DNA of 64,000 nt from Metabacillus lacus (GTDB lineage Bacteria; Bacillota; Bacilli; Bacillales; Bacillaceae): contig NZ_WKKI01000010.1 of NCBI RefSeq assembly GCF_009674805.1, positions 1 through 64,000 on the forward strand. Direction: 5' to 3'. Position numbers and translations under genes: made by a program. Positions 19,810 through 29,290 of the stretch are shown in pieces (the first letter of the stretch is position 1; the number at the start of each line of letters is the position of its first letter). The notes below the pieces were generated by a model. The model was not told the origin of the DNA. It made no database searches and saw nothing but the letters and a program-made list of their open reading frames with translations.

Positions 19810-20827
19810 TTGCAATCACCTCCACTTCAACCTGCTGGCTGTTGAGAAATTCGATAGCCTTGCTTACTTCTTGATCATCTCCATCGATGTGAATAAACAA
19901 CGTGCCATAGGCACCGCTCTGAGTCTGTGAAATTTTACCCTGCAATATGTTCACATCTACAGAAAACATTCTGATCAAGCCGGTAATCAACGGCTGTTCG
20001 GCACTGTCTCCAACGAATGTCAGCTTGACAATCTCACCTGACTTATACTGTTGAAGAAGATGTTCGATGGTTTCTTTTGTTTCTTCAGGTTCAGTTACCT
20101 GCTGGACAAACCGCTTCGTAATCTGCTGCTGCGGTTTTTTAAATACAGTCAGAACCTCACCCTTTTCAACGATTCTTCCAGCCTCCATGACAGCCACGCG
20201 GTGGCAGATTTTCCTGATTACATGCATTTCGTGTGTAATCAGAACGATGGTAAGGCCAAGTCTCTCATTGATATCTACAAGCAGTTCCAGGATGGAATCG
20301 GTTGTTTGAGGATCTAATGCAGATGTCGCCTCGTCACAAAGAAGAACTTTAGGGTTGTTTGCAAGTGCCCTTGCAATTCCTACCCTCTGCTTTTGTCCTC
20401 CGCTCAGCTGGGAAGGATAGGCGTTTTCTCTGCCGTCCAGTCCAACCAGCTTGATTAATTCATCTACACGTTTGGCACGCTCTTCTCTGCTGACACCCGC
20501 TATTTCTAACGGAAATGCAATATTCTCCCTGACTGTCCTCGACCAGAGGAGGTTGAAATGCTGAAAGATCATGCTGATTTCATGCCGTGCTTCCCGCAGC
20601 TCTTTTCCTTTAATGGAATGCATTTTTCTGCCGGCTATTTCTATGGATCCGCTTGACGGCTTTTCCAGCCCGTTTAGCAGGCGGATTAGTGAGCTTTTTC
20701 CTGCTCCGCTGTAGCCGATAATGCCGAATATTTCACCTTTTTCAATGTCCAGGTTCACATTTTCAACGGCAGTAACATTTCCGGATTTCGCTTTATACAC
20801 CTTTATTACATCAGATAACTTGATCAT
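19802..20827 (-). CDS. metN: Methionine ABC transporter ATPase MetN
   Basis: ABC ATPase, 341 aa. Walker A GYSGAGKSS at about residue 38, signature LSGGQKQRVGIARAL, Walker B VLLCDEATSALD, followed by a C-terminal NIL domain (about residues 265-341), which in MetN binds methionine and gives feedback inhibition of transport. It is first in the metNPQ operon behind a SAM-I riboswitch at 20880-21042. Confidence 0.96.
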   Translation of the reverse strand: MIKLSDVIKVYKAKSGNVTAVENVNLDIEKGEIFGIIGYSGAGKSSLIRLLNGLEKPSSGSIEIAGRKMHSIKGKELREARHEISMIFQHFNLLWSRTVRENIAFPLEIAGVSREERAKRVDELIKLVGLDGRENAYPSQLSGGQKQRVGIARALANNPKVLLCDEATSALDPQTTDSILELLVDINERLGLTIVLITHEMHVIRKICHRVAVMEAGRIVEKGEVLTVFKKPQQQITKRFVQQVTEPEETKETIEHLLQQYKSGEIVKLTFVGDSAEQPLITGLIRMFSVDVNILQGKISQTQSGAYGTLFIHIDGDDQEVSKAIEFLNSQQVEVEVIANA

Positions 20828-20879
20828 GACTTCACCTTCTTTCGCAATACACTCACTGGTTATTACCCTAAACCAACTA

Positions 20880-21042
20880 AAAAAGCCTTTCTGTTCATAA
20901 AATGAGCAGAAAGGCTTTTGTTTATAACCTTTCTCTCATCTTTCAAAGCAATTGCTTTGAGTGAATTGGCACCATTTCAATTTCTTGACGGTTGCCGGGC
21001 TTCGCAGGGCACTTCCCTCCACCTCTCTCGATAAGAGACTAT
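20880..21042 (-). promoter_or_regulatory. SAM-I riboswitch (S box) of metNPQ with terminator
   Basis: On the minus strand: CTCTTATCGAGAGAGGTGGAGGGA, CCCTGCGAAGCCCGGCAACC, GGTGCCAATTC and GAAAGATGAGAG form the S-box core and P1. The terminator AGCCTTTCTG/CAGAAAGGCT followed by TTTTTTAG lies at 20882-20918. SAM binding is expected to stop transcription of metN-metP-metQ. Confidence 0.97.
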
Positions 21043-21154
21043 TAATCTATTTTAATACGTTAATGCGTTAGTAAAATTCAGTGAGAAATACTTACGAGAG
21101 TGATCATATCATGATGAACTTTTTCATGTCAACTATTAATATATAACTTTTTAA

Positions 21155-22471
21155 CTACGACTTGACCCCTTCTTCTCTTTTGAACGTGATGCCTGTTGCT
21201 TTTTCAATGGCCTGTTCCAGATCTTCAATTAAATCATCAATGTGTTCAAGACCTACTGACAGCCTGATCAAGTCTTCTGCTACACCGGATTTTTCAAGTT
21301 CCTCTCCGCTCAGCTGCTGATGTGTCGTACTGGCAGGATGAATAATCAAACTTTTGGCATCTCCCACATTTGCGACATGAGACCAGAGTTCTACAGAATT
21401 AATCAAGTCAGTTCCAGCCTTTCTGCCTCCTTTTATTCCAAAGATGATGATGGCTCCAGCGCCTTTGGGCAGATATTTTGCTGCGAGTTTTTGGGCAGGA
21501 TGATTGTCGAGCTCAGGATATGACACCCATTCTATAGCAGGGTGTGCTGACAGATATTCAACGAGTTTTCTCGTATTCGCAATATGTTCCTTCATTCTGA
21601 CATGAAGTGTCTCAAGCCCCAGTGTAAATTGAAATGCATTGAACGGGCTCAATGACGGACCGAGATCTCTGAGCAGCTGAACTCTTGCCTTCACAATGTA
21701 TGCCGCATTTCCGAAGGTTTCAGAATAGACGATATGGTTGTAGCTGGGATCCGGCTGGTTCAGCCCCGGATAGGCAGATGACGACCAGTCAAAAGTGCCT
21801 CCATCAATAATCAGCCCACCTAACGTTGTTCCGTTTCCGAGCAGCCATTTTGTAGCTGAATGAACAACAATATCAGCTCCATGCTCAATCGGTTTAGTGA
21901 GAAAAGGAGTTGCAAACGTATTGTCCACGATTAGCGGAACACCGGCTTCGTGAGCTATTTCAGCCACTGCTTCTATATCCAGAACAGAAAGACTTGGATT
22001 GCCGATCGTTTCCGCAAAAACAGCCTTAGTTTTAGGCGTGATGGCTTTACGGAAATTTTCAGGATTCTCAGGATCTACAAAAATGGTTTTAATGCCGTAC
22101 TTGGGCAGTGTTGTTGAAAAAAGATTATATGTACCTCCGTACAAAGTAGATGCTGCAACGATCTCATCGCCTGAACCTGCAATATTCAGGATAGCAAGTG
22201 AAACAGCAGCCATCCCGCTTGCAACAGCCAGAGCTCCGATCCCCCCTTCCAGTTCAGCCACTCTTTGTTCCAGCACTGAAGAAGTAGGGTTATGAATTCT
22301 TGTATAAATATATCCTTCCTCTTTTAGACCAAATAAATTAGCAGCGTGGTCAGTGTTTTCAAACAGATATGAATTGGATTGATAAATTGGAACCGCCCTT
22401 GCCCCTGTTTCCCTCTCCCTTTGAAGACCTCCGTGAATATTAACTGTTTCTTCCCGGTATTTTTTTGTCAT
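21155..22471 (-). CDS. metY: O-acetylhomoserine sulfhydrylase, MetY-like
   Basis: Cys/Met metabolism PLP enzyme, 438 aa, which makes homocysteine from O-acetylhomoserine and sulfide (or methanethiol). The PLP lysine is K208 in HSATKWLLG, and the longer-chain MetY subfamily features [17 protein letters not shown] and [14 protein letters not shown] are present, which separate it from the ~380-aa MetB/MetC group. A SAM-I riboswitch lies directly upstream. AAAGGAGG precedes the ATG at 22471 by 6 nt; an ATG six bases earlier abuts the ribosome site. O-succinylhomoserine use cannot be excluded. Confidence 0.9.
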   Translation of the reverse strand: MTKKYREETVNIHGGLQRERETGARAVPIYQSNSYLFENTDHAANLFGLKEEGYIYTRIHNPTSSVLEQRVAELEGGIGALAVASGMAAVSLAILNIAGSGDEIVAASTLYGGTYNLFSTTLPKYGIKTIFVDPENPENFRKAITPKTKAVFAETIGNPSLSVLDIEAVAEIAHEAGVPLIVDNTFATPFLTKPIEHGADIVVHSATKWLLGNGTTLGGLIIDGGTFDWSSSAYPGLNQPDPSYNHIVYSETFGNAAYIVKARVQLLRDLGPSLSPFNAFQFTLGLETLHVRMKEHIANTRKLVEYLSAHPAIEWVSYPELDNHPAQKLAAKYLPKGAGAIIIFGIKGGRKAGTDLINSVELWSHVANVGDAKSLIIHPASTTHQQLSGEELEKSGVAEDLIRLSVGLEHIDDLIEDLEQAIEKATGITFKREEGVKS

Positions 22472-22489
22472 GTTCATCCTCCTTTAAAA

Positions 22490-22640
22490 ATAAAAAACCT
22501 CTTCCGGAGAAGAGGTTGATTGAATAGATGTCTCTTCTTATCTTTCAAAGCAGATTGCTTTGCAGGATTTGGCACCGTGTTCACAAACCGGTTGCCGGGC
22601 TTCACAGGGCCAGTCCCTCTGCCTCTCTTGATAAGTTATA
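22490..22640 (-). promoter_or_regulatory. SAM-I riboswitch of metY with terminator
   Basis: The minus strand carries CTTATCAAGAGAGGCAGAGGGA, CCCTGTGAAGCCCGGCAACC, CGGTGCCAAATCC and GAAAGATAAGAAGAG. The terminator AACCTCTTC/GAAGAGGTT with TTTTTTA tail is at 22492-22516. Confidence 0.97.
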
Positions 22641-22710
22641 AAGTTGTTATAACCAAAATAATACACATCCCCTTGAATTGTCAACAGAAATTTCAAACTA
22701 TTTCAACTTC

Positions 22711-23028
22711 TTATAGAGACAGAGACAGAATTGATTCGAGCTTTAGTATGTTTCTATAGCTCCCTTTCATTTCAATTAATCCAAGCTTATGCAGCTGGCG
22801 GATTCTAAGACTGCCCCATAGAATTTCTTCCAGCGTGATTCCTGATGCAACAATGGAAATATCAGGCTGATCGTAACCACTGGCTTGTGAAGCAATTCCG
22901 TCTCGACAAAAAACAAGAGTATGTTTTTCATCAGGAAACTGAAGTTCCACCAGCAGATTCTTCGCAGGAAGAAGCGGTACCAGGAGATTTATGCTGTTTA
23001 CCTGATGCAAAAAAGCTTCAAGTGTCAT
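22711..23028 (-). CDS. yusD: YusD-like protein with SCP2-type fold
   Basis: Small 105-aa protein corresponding by size and position (after metNPQ in B. subtilis) to YusD. The arrangement LVELQFPDEKHTLVFCRDGI...PDISIVASGITLEEILWGS resembles SCP2/sterol carrier-like domains, which bind hydrophobic ligands; this is a fold-level guess. No catalytic motif is visible. Preceded by GGAGG; the metY riboswitch follows it downstream on the same strand. Confidence 0.75.
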   Translation of the reverse strand: MTLEAFLHQVNSINLLVPLLPAKNLLVELQFPDEKHTLVFCRDGIASQASGYDQPDISIVASGITLEEILWGSLRIRQLHKLGLIEMKGSYRNILKLESILSLSL

Positions 23029-23260
23029 TGTAAACCCTCCAATGCAGAATGTACTTCATACATTCTTCATCTAAAGGGACTATCCTGTTAATAGTAATCG
23101 ACACATTCTCCCCAGAAATAATAAACAGGCAGTTATTTCCCGAGAAATTTGCTGCATGATTATATTTAATGACGAAAAGAAAGCACACAGCAGCAAATTA
23201 CTTCAGAAATCTGTTGCTTTCCCTGTATCTCGCGGGCTTTTGTGTTGAAGCTTATAAACG

Positions 23261-23959
23261 TTATTCTCTCATCCTGTCATCTTTATGATCAATATAGAGA
23301 GAGCCATCCTGCTGGATTTCTGCATAAAAAACCTCAGAAAGGTTCTGCACACCCTGATTTTTCATTTCTTGCATCAGCCATTGCTGATCACGGTTCAGTC
23401 TGGAAAGATTTTTGCTATTAATGTATCCATCTGAGATTACTTCAGTTGAGGCAGGATATAAGGAGGGTTGAGTTTTGACATTCATATCTTCTTTTGTAAC
23501 TGGCTGCTTTCTATCTTTTTTCAAAACTGAAAGATAACCGCTAGTTTCAAAAACAGCATATTGAACATCTTTAAGTGAGAAAATTCCGCTTTGCCTGAGC
23601 AATGAATTGAATGCATCCATATCTAAACGAGTTGAACGCAGGGAGTTTTCCATGATTTTTCCGCCTTTAATTACCACAATAGGTTCTCCGGTCGTAATCT
23701 TTCTGGCTTTCTTTGACTTTATATCAATGTATCCCATGATAAGAGTAAACAACGCCCAGCCAGCCAAAGCTAGTATTCCGGTTACAAGAGGAATGTTAAA
23801 GTTTACTGAAATATTTGCTGCTATAGAACCTATTGCAATGGCAGATGTGAAGTTAAAGAAGGTCATTTGACTGATTTCCTTCCTTCCCATCAGCCTTGTG
23901 AGAACAAACAAAGTAGAAAATGTGACCAATTGCCTGATCATCAACTCACCAATTCCCAT
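23261..23959 (-). CDS. DUF421 family membrane protein (YetF/YrbG type)
   Basis: Protein of 232 aa with three N-terminal membrane helices (about residues 5-80) and a soluble C-terminal DUF421 region with GEPIVVIKGGKIMENSLRSTRLD and LRQSGIFSLKDVQYAVFE. B. subtilis has several paralogues; some are sporulation-expressed and C-terminal domains bind small ligands, but function here is unknown. GGAGG lies 8 nt before the ATG at 23959. It stands alone in a yus-type neighbourhood, not part of the usual yusD-yusE order. Confidence 0.88.
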   Translation of the reverse strand: MGIGELMIRQLVTFSTLFVLTRLMGRKEISQMTFFNFTSAIAIGSIAANISVNFNIPLVTGILALAGWALFTLIMGYIDIKSKKARKITTGEPIVVIKGGKIMENSLRSTRLDMDAFNSLLRQSGIFSLKDVQYAVFETSGYLSVLKKDRKQPVTKEDMNVKTQPSLYPASTEVISDGYINSKNLSRLNRDQQWLMQEMKNQGVQNLSEVFYAEIQQDGSLYIDHKDDRMRE

Positions 23960-24185
23960 GCATCTTCCCTCCGTCAAGTTGAGTGTGCAGCACTGCCTCT
24001 AATTCCGCTCTTCTCTCAATACTGCCATTATCATTTCCTAAAATTTCGATTGTAACCGGAAAGAAGATAAATAATTGGCTCATTCAGCCAGGGAAAAAGC
24101 CTGTTGGCTAAGTTCAAAGTGCAAGAGAATAAGGAACAGCGCGCAAAGTGGCCGACAAATCCAGATTTCATGTTTTTTACGCATT

Positions 24186-24211
24186 AAAAAACCGCCGGTC
24201 AGGCGGTTTGC
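24186..24211 (-). terminator. Terminator overlapping the end of yusE
   Basis: AACCGCC/GGCGGTT stem with the minus-strand tail TTTTTTAATG; it includes the yusE stop codon and closes the yusG/yusF/yusE cluster. Confidence 0.85.
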
Positions 24212-24507
24212 TGCGATATGATTTCTGACAAGTGCTGTATCGAATGAAAAGCGTATATTTTTTTGACAATAGCACCACTATGAAAAATCAGCAGGCAGGG
24301 AACACTTTCAATTTCCCATTGCTTTGCTTCGTTGGGCAAATAATTCAGGTTGCTGCTATATAAATTTGTATCTTTCTGCATTTCTTCAACAACCAGCAGC
24401 ATTTTCTTGGCTAGCTGGCATGTACCGCACATGGGTGCGAACAAATACAAGAAAAACACTTCATCATCCATATGAGCAGCTATTTCAGGCTGAGTGAGTT
24501 CCTTCAT
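24199..24507 (-). CDS. yusE: Thioredoxin-like protein YusE
   Basis: Thioredoxin-fold protein of 102 aa with the active-site pair C27-G-T-C30 in FAPMCGTCQ and the cis-proline region SVPCLLIFHSG. It lacks a signal peptide, so it acts in the cytoplasm. The start ATG is 12 bp after yusF, with AGGGAG ahead. Substrate unknown. Confidence 0.9.
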   Translation of the reverse strand: MKELTQPEIAAHMDDEVFFLYLFAPMCGTCQLAKKMLLVVEEMQKDTNLYSSNLNYLPNEAKQWEIESVPCLLIFHSGAIVKKIYAFHSIQHLSEIISQQTA

Positions 24508-24519
24508 CAAACATACTCC

Positions 24520-24873
24520 CTATAAAAATTTTGCATGAACATCTATATTGGCACTTAGCAATACCGAAGCCACATGTTGTTCAGGGGCAGAAGCAACTTC
24601 TCTGTACATTTTATCAACATATAAATGGGCTGCTTCAGGAAATTCTCTTTTAAATTGCTTTCTGAGCTTTTCCCCTGCTTCATCAGAATCCACCAAAACA
24701 AAAACTTCCATTGAAAATAACTCTTCGATTAGTTCGTCCAGTCTGGATAAGCTGATAGTACCGTTTGTGCAAATGATCTGAACAGGTTCTTTAATTACGC
24801 ATTCAACCTTTTTCTTATCAGACTTGCCTTCCACTATAATTACTTTTCCAACCTCAACATCTGTCACTGTCAT
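24520..24873 (-). CDS. yusF: Toprim-domain protein YusF
   Basis: Stand-alone small Toprim protein of 117 aa. The Toprim residues are visible: VEGKSDKKKVE near the start (catalytic glutamate) and VDSDEAGEKLR (DxD). Related small Toprim proteins include RNase M5-like enzymes, so a nucleic-acid cleavage role is possible but unproven. An in-frame GTG just precedes the ATG; the ribosome site (CTCAGGTG) is weak. It is followed closely by yusE. Confidence 0.88.
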   Translation of the reverse strand: MTVTDVEVGKVIIVEGKSDKKKVECVIKEPVQIICTNGTISLSRLDELIEELFSMEVFVLVDSDEAGEKLRKQFKREFPEAAHLYVDKMYREVASAPEQHVASVLLSANIDVHAKFL

Positions 24874-24950
24874 CACCTGAGTTTTCGGCTTTTTCTATAT
24901 TTTATTCAAGAAGTGATGGTTGTTTCCTCTGACATCTTCGGGAAAATGAA

Positions 24951-24974
24951 AACAGCAGTGGAAATCCACTGCTA
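24951..24974 (-). terminator. Terminator of yusG
   Basis: AGCAGTGGA/TCCACTGCT stem followed on the minus strand by GTTTTCATTTT. Confidence 0.65.
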
Positions 24975-24977
24975 ATT

Positions 24978-25223
24978 TCAGCACCAGCCATTCTCGTAAT
25001 CGCAGTCCACATACTGCTCTTCGCCCTTGGACAATACATCAGTATAATGATAAAAGCGATTTTCTTCAAACTGATAGCCATCCTTTAAATTCACCTGGCT
25101 GCCTTCGGCTCCGTAAGTCATCTGGCCAATTTGCTCTTTTTCAACAAACAGCTCCATTTGGCCTTCAATAAACCTGCCTGTTACTCTGTCAGTGATATCT
25201 AATTTCTTTTTTTCAAAGCTCAT
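24978..25223 (-). CDS. yusG: YusG family protein (DUF2553)
   Basis: Small acidic protein of 81 aa with no recognised domain beyond the YusG family; order gcvH-yusG-yusF-yusE matches B. subtilis. Conserved-looking positions are VTGRFIEGQMELF and the C-terminal CDYENGWC. The leader between gcvH and this gene contains a perfect 9-bp inverted repeat (25226-25234/25254-25262) that overlaps the GGGGGTG ribosome site. Confidence 0.85.
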   Translation of the reverse strand: MSFEKKKLDITDRVTGRFIEGQMELFVEKEQIGQMTYGAEGSQVNLKDGYQFEENRFYHYTDVLSKGEEQYVDCDYENGWC

Positions 25224-25225
25224 AT

Positions 25226-25262
25226 GATGGGCACCCCCTGTTTTATTAGTAGAGTGCCCATC
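25226..25262 (-). promoter_or_regulatory. Hairpin occluding the yusG ribosome site
   Basis: GATGGGCAC and GTGCCCATC are perfect complements separated by 19 nt; the downstream arm starts within GGGGGTG and ends 2 bases before the ATG. It could be a gcvH terminator lacking a T run or a translational control hairpin. Confidence 0.5.
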
Positions 25263-25280
25263 TTCTTTTACATCATGCTG

Positions 25281-25664
25281 TTAGTCTTCTTTAATCATTT
25301 CTTCGTATTGTTCTGCAGTCATCAGATTATCAATATCTGCAGCATCTGCTGGTTCCACAACGATCATCCATGCTTTTTCATAAGGGGATTCATTGACAAA
25401 CTCAGGGCTGTCATCCAGGTCTTCATTAACTTCTACAACTGTTCCGCTGATTGGCGCGTACAATTCTGATACTGTTTTAACAGACTCCACGCTGCCGAAA
25501 GGCTCGTCAGCTTTAATTTCATCGCCTACTTCAGGCAGTTCAACGAACACGATATCGCCAAGCTCTGACTGTGCAAAGTCTGTGATACCCACTCGAACTT
25601 TTTCTCCTTCTGTTTTTACCCACTCATGTTCTTCGGAATATCTTAATTCTTTTGGTGTGTTCAT
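25281..25664 (-). CDS. gcvH: Glycine cleavage system H protein
   Basis: Lipoyl carrier of 127 aa. In the glycine cleavage system it shuttles the aminomethyl group; in B. subtilis it also serves as the hub from which LipL moves lipoyl/octanoyl groups to other enzymes. The lipoylated lysine is K63 in [18 protein letters not shown] precedes the ATG at 25664; the 8-codon upstream extension is not needed. lipA in the same window completes the modification step. Confidence 0.98.
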   Translation of the reverse strand: MNTPKELRYSEEHEWVKTEGEKVRVGITDFAQSELGDIVFVELPEVGDEIKADEPFGSVESVKTVSELYAPISGTVVEVNEDLDDSPEFVNESPYEKAWMIVVEPADAADIDNLMTAEQYEEMIKED

Positions 25665-25727
25665 TGTAATCCCTCCAGCTTTTATCATTCATTATTATAG
25701 TGAAAAGACACCTTTTGGGTCCTTTTC

Positions 25728-26087
25728 TTAAGAGTTCCACGCCTGATTATAGTCTTCCTCTTTGAATCCCACGGTTACTTTTTCTCCATCTGTGACAATC
25801 GGCCTTTTGATCAACATGCCGTCAGTCGCTAAAAGATTCAGCTGTTCATCTTCCGTCATGTCCGGAAGCTTGTCCTTTAAGCCCAGCTGCCTGTATTTCT
25901 GGCCGCTCGTGTTAAAGAATTTTTTCAGCTGGAGCCCGCTGTTTTGATACATTTCCTTCAGCTCTTCCACTGATGGGGGATTTTCAGCTATATGTACTTC
26001 TTTCGTCTCTATCCCGTGGTTTTCAAACCATTTTTTTGCGTTCCTGCATGTCCCGCATTTTGGATATAAATAAAACGTTAATGCCAT
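25728..26087 (-). CDS. yusI: ArsC/Spx-family protein YusI
   Basis: ArsC-like thioredoxin-fold protein of 119 aa with C11-G-T-C14 at the N-terminus (YPKCGTCRNAKKW) and the ArsC-family ending IKRPIVTDGEKVTVGFKEEDY. Regulators Spx and MgsR share this fold and CxxC switch, but YusI itself has no known target. Position just upstream of gcvH follows B. subtilis. Confidence 0.9.
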   Translation of the reverse strand: MALTFYLYPKCGTCRNAKKWFENHGIETKEVHIAENPPSVEELKEMYQNSGLQLKKFFNTSGQKYRQLGLKDKLPDMTEDEQLNLLATDGMLIKRPIVTDGEKVTVGFKEEDYNQAWNS

Positions 26088-26221
26088 ATTTTTATCACCA
26101 CCAGGCTAATTATTCCACTTTTCTATACTATCATATTCACTGCTCTCTAGCATACTATTTACAATTTCAAGATATAGTATTTGCCTTGGAGGTTCATTGC
26201 ATTCCAAACATTGCTTAGATA

Positions 26222-26264
26222 GAAAAAAGGTCATCCCGGGCTTGAACTCAGGATGACCTTCGCA
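26222..26264 (-). terminator. Terminator of fadNAE
   Basis: AAGGTCATCC and GGATGACCTT form a 10-bp stem with a minus-strand TTTTTTC tail, 30 bp after the fadE stop. Confidence 0.9.
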
Positions 26265-26292
26265 GTGTGGCTTTTAGCCAGCTGTCTCTCTC

Positions 26293-28077
26293 TTACAATG
26301 CGTATTTTTCTGCATCAAACAGCACGGCAGCAATTTCGCGTTTTTTTGCAATTACATTGATTGGAGTATGTCGTGTAAACTTTCTCAATGCGGAGATCAT
26401 CATTCTTAATGAATCACCGGATTCAATTGCAACAAGTGATTCTTTTGCATGTGCTTCGATTTCATTAAAGGCTTCCTGACAGAACACCTGAGTATAAAGC
26501 AGTTTTTGGCTGTTTTTTCCTTCGCCGGACTTTGCAATTCCTTTTTCCGTACGAAGAATCGCTGATTCCATTGCATATACATTGCTAATAATATCCGCAA
26601 TGTTTACCAAAACCTCTTGCTCCTTTTGAATGTCAGTTCCATACTTTTGCGCTGCAAGACCGGCGATCATCAAGCCGATTTTTTTAGCGTTTTTCAAAAG
26701 ATGCTTTTCCTGCTCAAGAAGTCCATCTCCAACTTCTTCAGGCATGAGCATCATCAGCTCTTCTTGAAGAGCCTGAGCTTTTTGCAGAAGAGGAAGTTCT
26801 CCTTTCATTGCTTTGCGCAGAAATGTTCCAGGCACGAGGAGACGGTTAATTTCATTTGTACCCTCAAAAATTCTGTTGATACGGGAGTCACGGTAAGCCC
26901 GTTCTACTTCATATTCCTGCATAAAGCCGTAGCCGCCATGAATTTGAACGCCTTCATCCACTACATAATCCAATGTTTCTGAACCAAATACTTTATTCAG
27001 AGAGCACTCAATCGCATATTCTGCAATTGACTCTGCAACCGCACGGCCATCCTTCACTTCTTCAGGTGATAATTTGCTCATTCTGTCTTCAAATAATCCT
27101 ACTGTACGGTAGACGGAACTTTCCATCGCATAAAGCTTTGAAGCCATATTCGCAGCCTTTTCCTGAATGAGCGAGAACTTAGAGATCGGCGTTTTAAATT
27201 GCTGACGCTGATTTGCATATTGAAGGGAAACCTCCAGAATGCGCTTTGACCCGCCGATCGTTCCAACCGCAAGCTTATAGCGGCCAATATTCAGGATATT
27301 GAAGGCAATCACATGCCCTTTGCCAAGCTCACCCAGAAGGTTCTCTTTCGGCACAAGTGCATCTTCCAGAATCAGTGTTCTTGTGGAAGATCCTTTGATG
27401 CCCATTTTCTTTTCCTCAGGTCCAGTGGAAACTCCTTCATACTCTTTTTCAACGATAAAGGCTGAAAAATGTTCTCCGTCCACCTTCGCATACACGATGA
27501 AAACGTCTGCGAAGCCTGAATTCGTGATCCACTGCTTTTCACCATTAATCACGTAATGAGTGCCTTCTGAATTTAAACGGGCTGTTGCTTTCGCACCCAG
27601 TGCATCTGATCCTGAACCCGGTTCAGTTAAAGCATAAGCTGCAATTTTTTCTCCAACCGCCAGGTCAGGCAGATATTTCTGTTTTTGATCTTCGTTTCCG
27701 AAAAGAACGATTGGCAATGACCCAATTCCTACGTGAGCTCCATACGATAAAGAGAAGCTGCCAGCTCTCGCAAACTTTTCTGTAATCAGGGCTGAACTGA
27801 TCTTATCCAGTCCAAGACCGCCATACTCTTCAGGAACATCCGCCCCAAGAAGTCCTAGCTCTCCTGCTTGTTTTAAAAGCTTTACAGATTTCTCAAACTG
27901 ATGATTTTCAATATCTTCAAGCTCGGGAAGCACATCATTTACAACAAATTCTTCTGTTGTTCTTGCAATCAGTTTATGTTCGTCTGTAAAATCTTCAGGA
28001 GTATACACACTCTCAAATGGAACATCCTCTATTAAAAAACTTCCGCCCTTTACCAATGATTCCGATGCTTTTGCCAT
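26293..28077 (-). CDS. fadE: Acyl-CoA dehydrogenase FadE
   Basis: FAD-dependent enzyme for the first beta-oxidation step, 594 aa with an extra C-terminal domain beyond the ~380-aa core. Core motifs: YALTEPGSGSDALG (FAD/substrate), QWITNSGFADVF, and RINRIFEGTNEINRLL, which carries the catalytic-type glutamate. It is third in the FadR-controlled fadN-fadA-fadE operon, 22 bp after fadA. Confidence 0.97.
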   Translation of the reverse strand: MAKASESLVKGGSFLIEDVPFESVYTPEDFTDEHKLIARTTEEFVVNDVLPELEDIENHQFEKSVKLLKQAGELGLLGADVPEEYGGLGLDKISSALITEKFARAGSFSLSYGAHVGIGSLPIVLFGNEDQKQKYLPDLAVGEKIAAYALTEPGSGSDALGAKATARLNSEGTHYVINGEKQWITNSGFADVFIVYAKVDGEHFSAFIVEKEYEGVSTGPEEKKMGIKGSSTRTLILEDALVPKENLLGELGKGHVIAFNILNIGRYKLAVGTIGGSKRILEVSLQYANQRQQFKTPISKFSLIQEKAANMASKLYAMESSVYRTVGLFEDRMSKLSPEEVKDGRAVAESIAEYAIECSLNKVFGSETLDYVVDEGVQIHGGYGFMQEYEVERAYRDSRINRIFEGTNEINRLLVPGTFLRKAMKGELPLLQKAQALQEELMMLMPEEVGDGLLEQEKHLLKNAKKIGLMIAGLAAQKYGTDIQKEQEVLVNIADIISNVYAMESAILRTEKGIAKSGEGKNSQKLLYTQVFCQEAFNEIEAHAKESLVAIESGDSLRMMISALRKFTRHTPINVIAKKREIAAVLFDAEKYAL

Positions 28078-28099
28078 CCTTCATTCCCCCATTTTTGGA

Positions 28100-29275
28100 T
28101 TATAGTAATTCAAATACGCCAGCAGCTCCCATGCCTCCGCCAATACACATGGTCACAACTCCAAACTGCTCATTTCTGCGTTTTAATTCATGTATAAGAG
28201 AAAGTGTAAGCTTTGATCCTGTACAGCCAAGCGGATGGCCAAGCGCGATCGCTCCTCCATTTACATTCACTCTGTCTTCATTCAGCCCAAGTTCCCTGAT
28301 GACCTGTATCGACTGTGAAGCAAACGCCTCATTCAGTTCAAACAAATCAATATCCGATAAACTTAAGCCTGCAAGTTTAAGGGCCTTTGGAATAGCTGCC
28401 ACAGGACCGATCCCCATGACTTCCGGCGGCACTCCGCCTACTGCGAACGAACGGAATTTTGCCAGGGGCTGAAGTCCCAATGCTTCCGCCTTTTCCCGGT
28501 CCATGACCATTACAGCAGCCGCACCATCACTCGTTTGTGAAGAGTTCCCCGCTGTTACGGAACCTTTTGCTGCAAAGGCAGGCTTAAGCTTCGCCAGAAT
28601 TTCCGCAGTTGTTCCCTCCCGGACACCTTCATCCTTTGAAAATATTATCGTTCTTTCCTGAAGCTTATGGTCATCCCCGACTGTACGTACAGGCACATTC
28701 ACTTCCACAATTTCATCATCAAACTTTCCTGCAGCAATTGCCGCCGCCGCACGCTTATGACTTCTTACTGCAAACGCATCCTGATCTTCCCTGCTGACTC
28801 CGAATTTGCCAGCAACCTGCTCGGCAGTATGACCCATGCTCATATAGTAAGCCGGAGCAGACTCAGCGAGCTTGACGTTAGGACGGACAGTATGACCCAT
28901 CATCGGCACAAGGCTCATGGATTCCGCTCCTCCCGCGATAACAGTATCTGCATGGCCCAGCATAATTTTTTCTGCTGCATAAGCAATACTTTGAAGGCCG
29001 GAAGAACAGTATCTGTTGATTGTAATGCCCGGCACATCATGTGAAAGACCAGCCAGAGCGCCAATGTTTCTCGCCATGTTAAGCCCCTGCTCTGCCTCTG
29101 GCATTGCACATCCAAAAATCACATCATCAATATTTCCTTCGTAGCCGCCGGCCCGCTTTAACGTTTCTTTGACAACCAGCGCCCCCAAATCGTCAGGCCT
29201 GACCTGCGCGAGCGTTCCTTTTTTTGCTCTTCCAACAGGTGTCCGCGCTCCTGCTACTATGACCGCTTCCCTCAT
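28100..29275 (-). CDS. fadA: Acetyl-CoA C-acyltransferase FadA
   Basis: Thiolase of 391 aa that cleaves 3-ketoacyl-CoA in beta-oxidation. Catalytic residues are visible: C90 in NRYCSSGLQ, the histidine of GHPLGCTG and the cysteine of [10 protein letters not shown]. It follows fadN by 15 bp and precedes fadE. Confidence 0.98.
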   Translation of the reverse strand: MREAVIVAGARTPVGRAKKGTLAQVRPDDLGALVVKETLKRAGGYEGNIDDVIFGCAMPEAEQGLNMARNIGALAGLSHDVPGITINRYCSSGLQSIAYAAEKIMLGHADTVIAGGAESMSLVPMMGHTVRPNVKLAESAPAYYMSMGHTAEQVAGKFGVSREDQDAFAVRSHKRAAAAIAAGKFDDEIVEVNVPVRTVGDDHKLQERTIIFSKDEGVREGTTAEILAKLKPAFAAKGSVTAGNSSQTSDGAAAVMVMDREKAEALGLQPLAKFRSFAVGGVPPEVMGIGPVAAIPKALKLAGLSLSDIDLFELNEAFASQSIQVIRELGLNEDRVNVNGGAIALGHPLGCTGSKLTLSLIHELKRRNEQFGVVTMCIGGGMGAAGVFELL

Positions 29276-29290
29276 TGAACCTTCCCCCTT

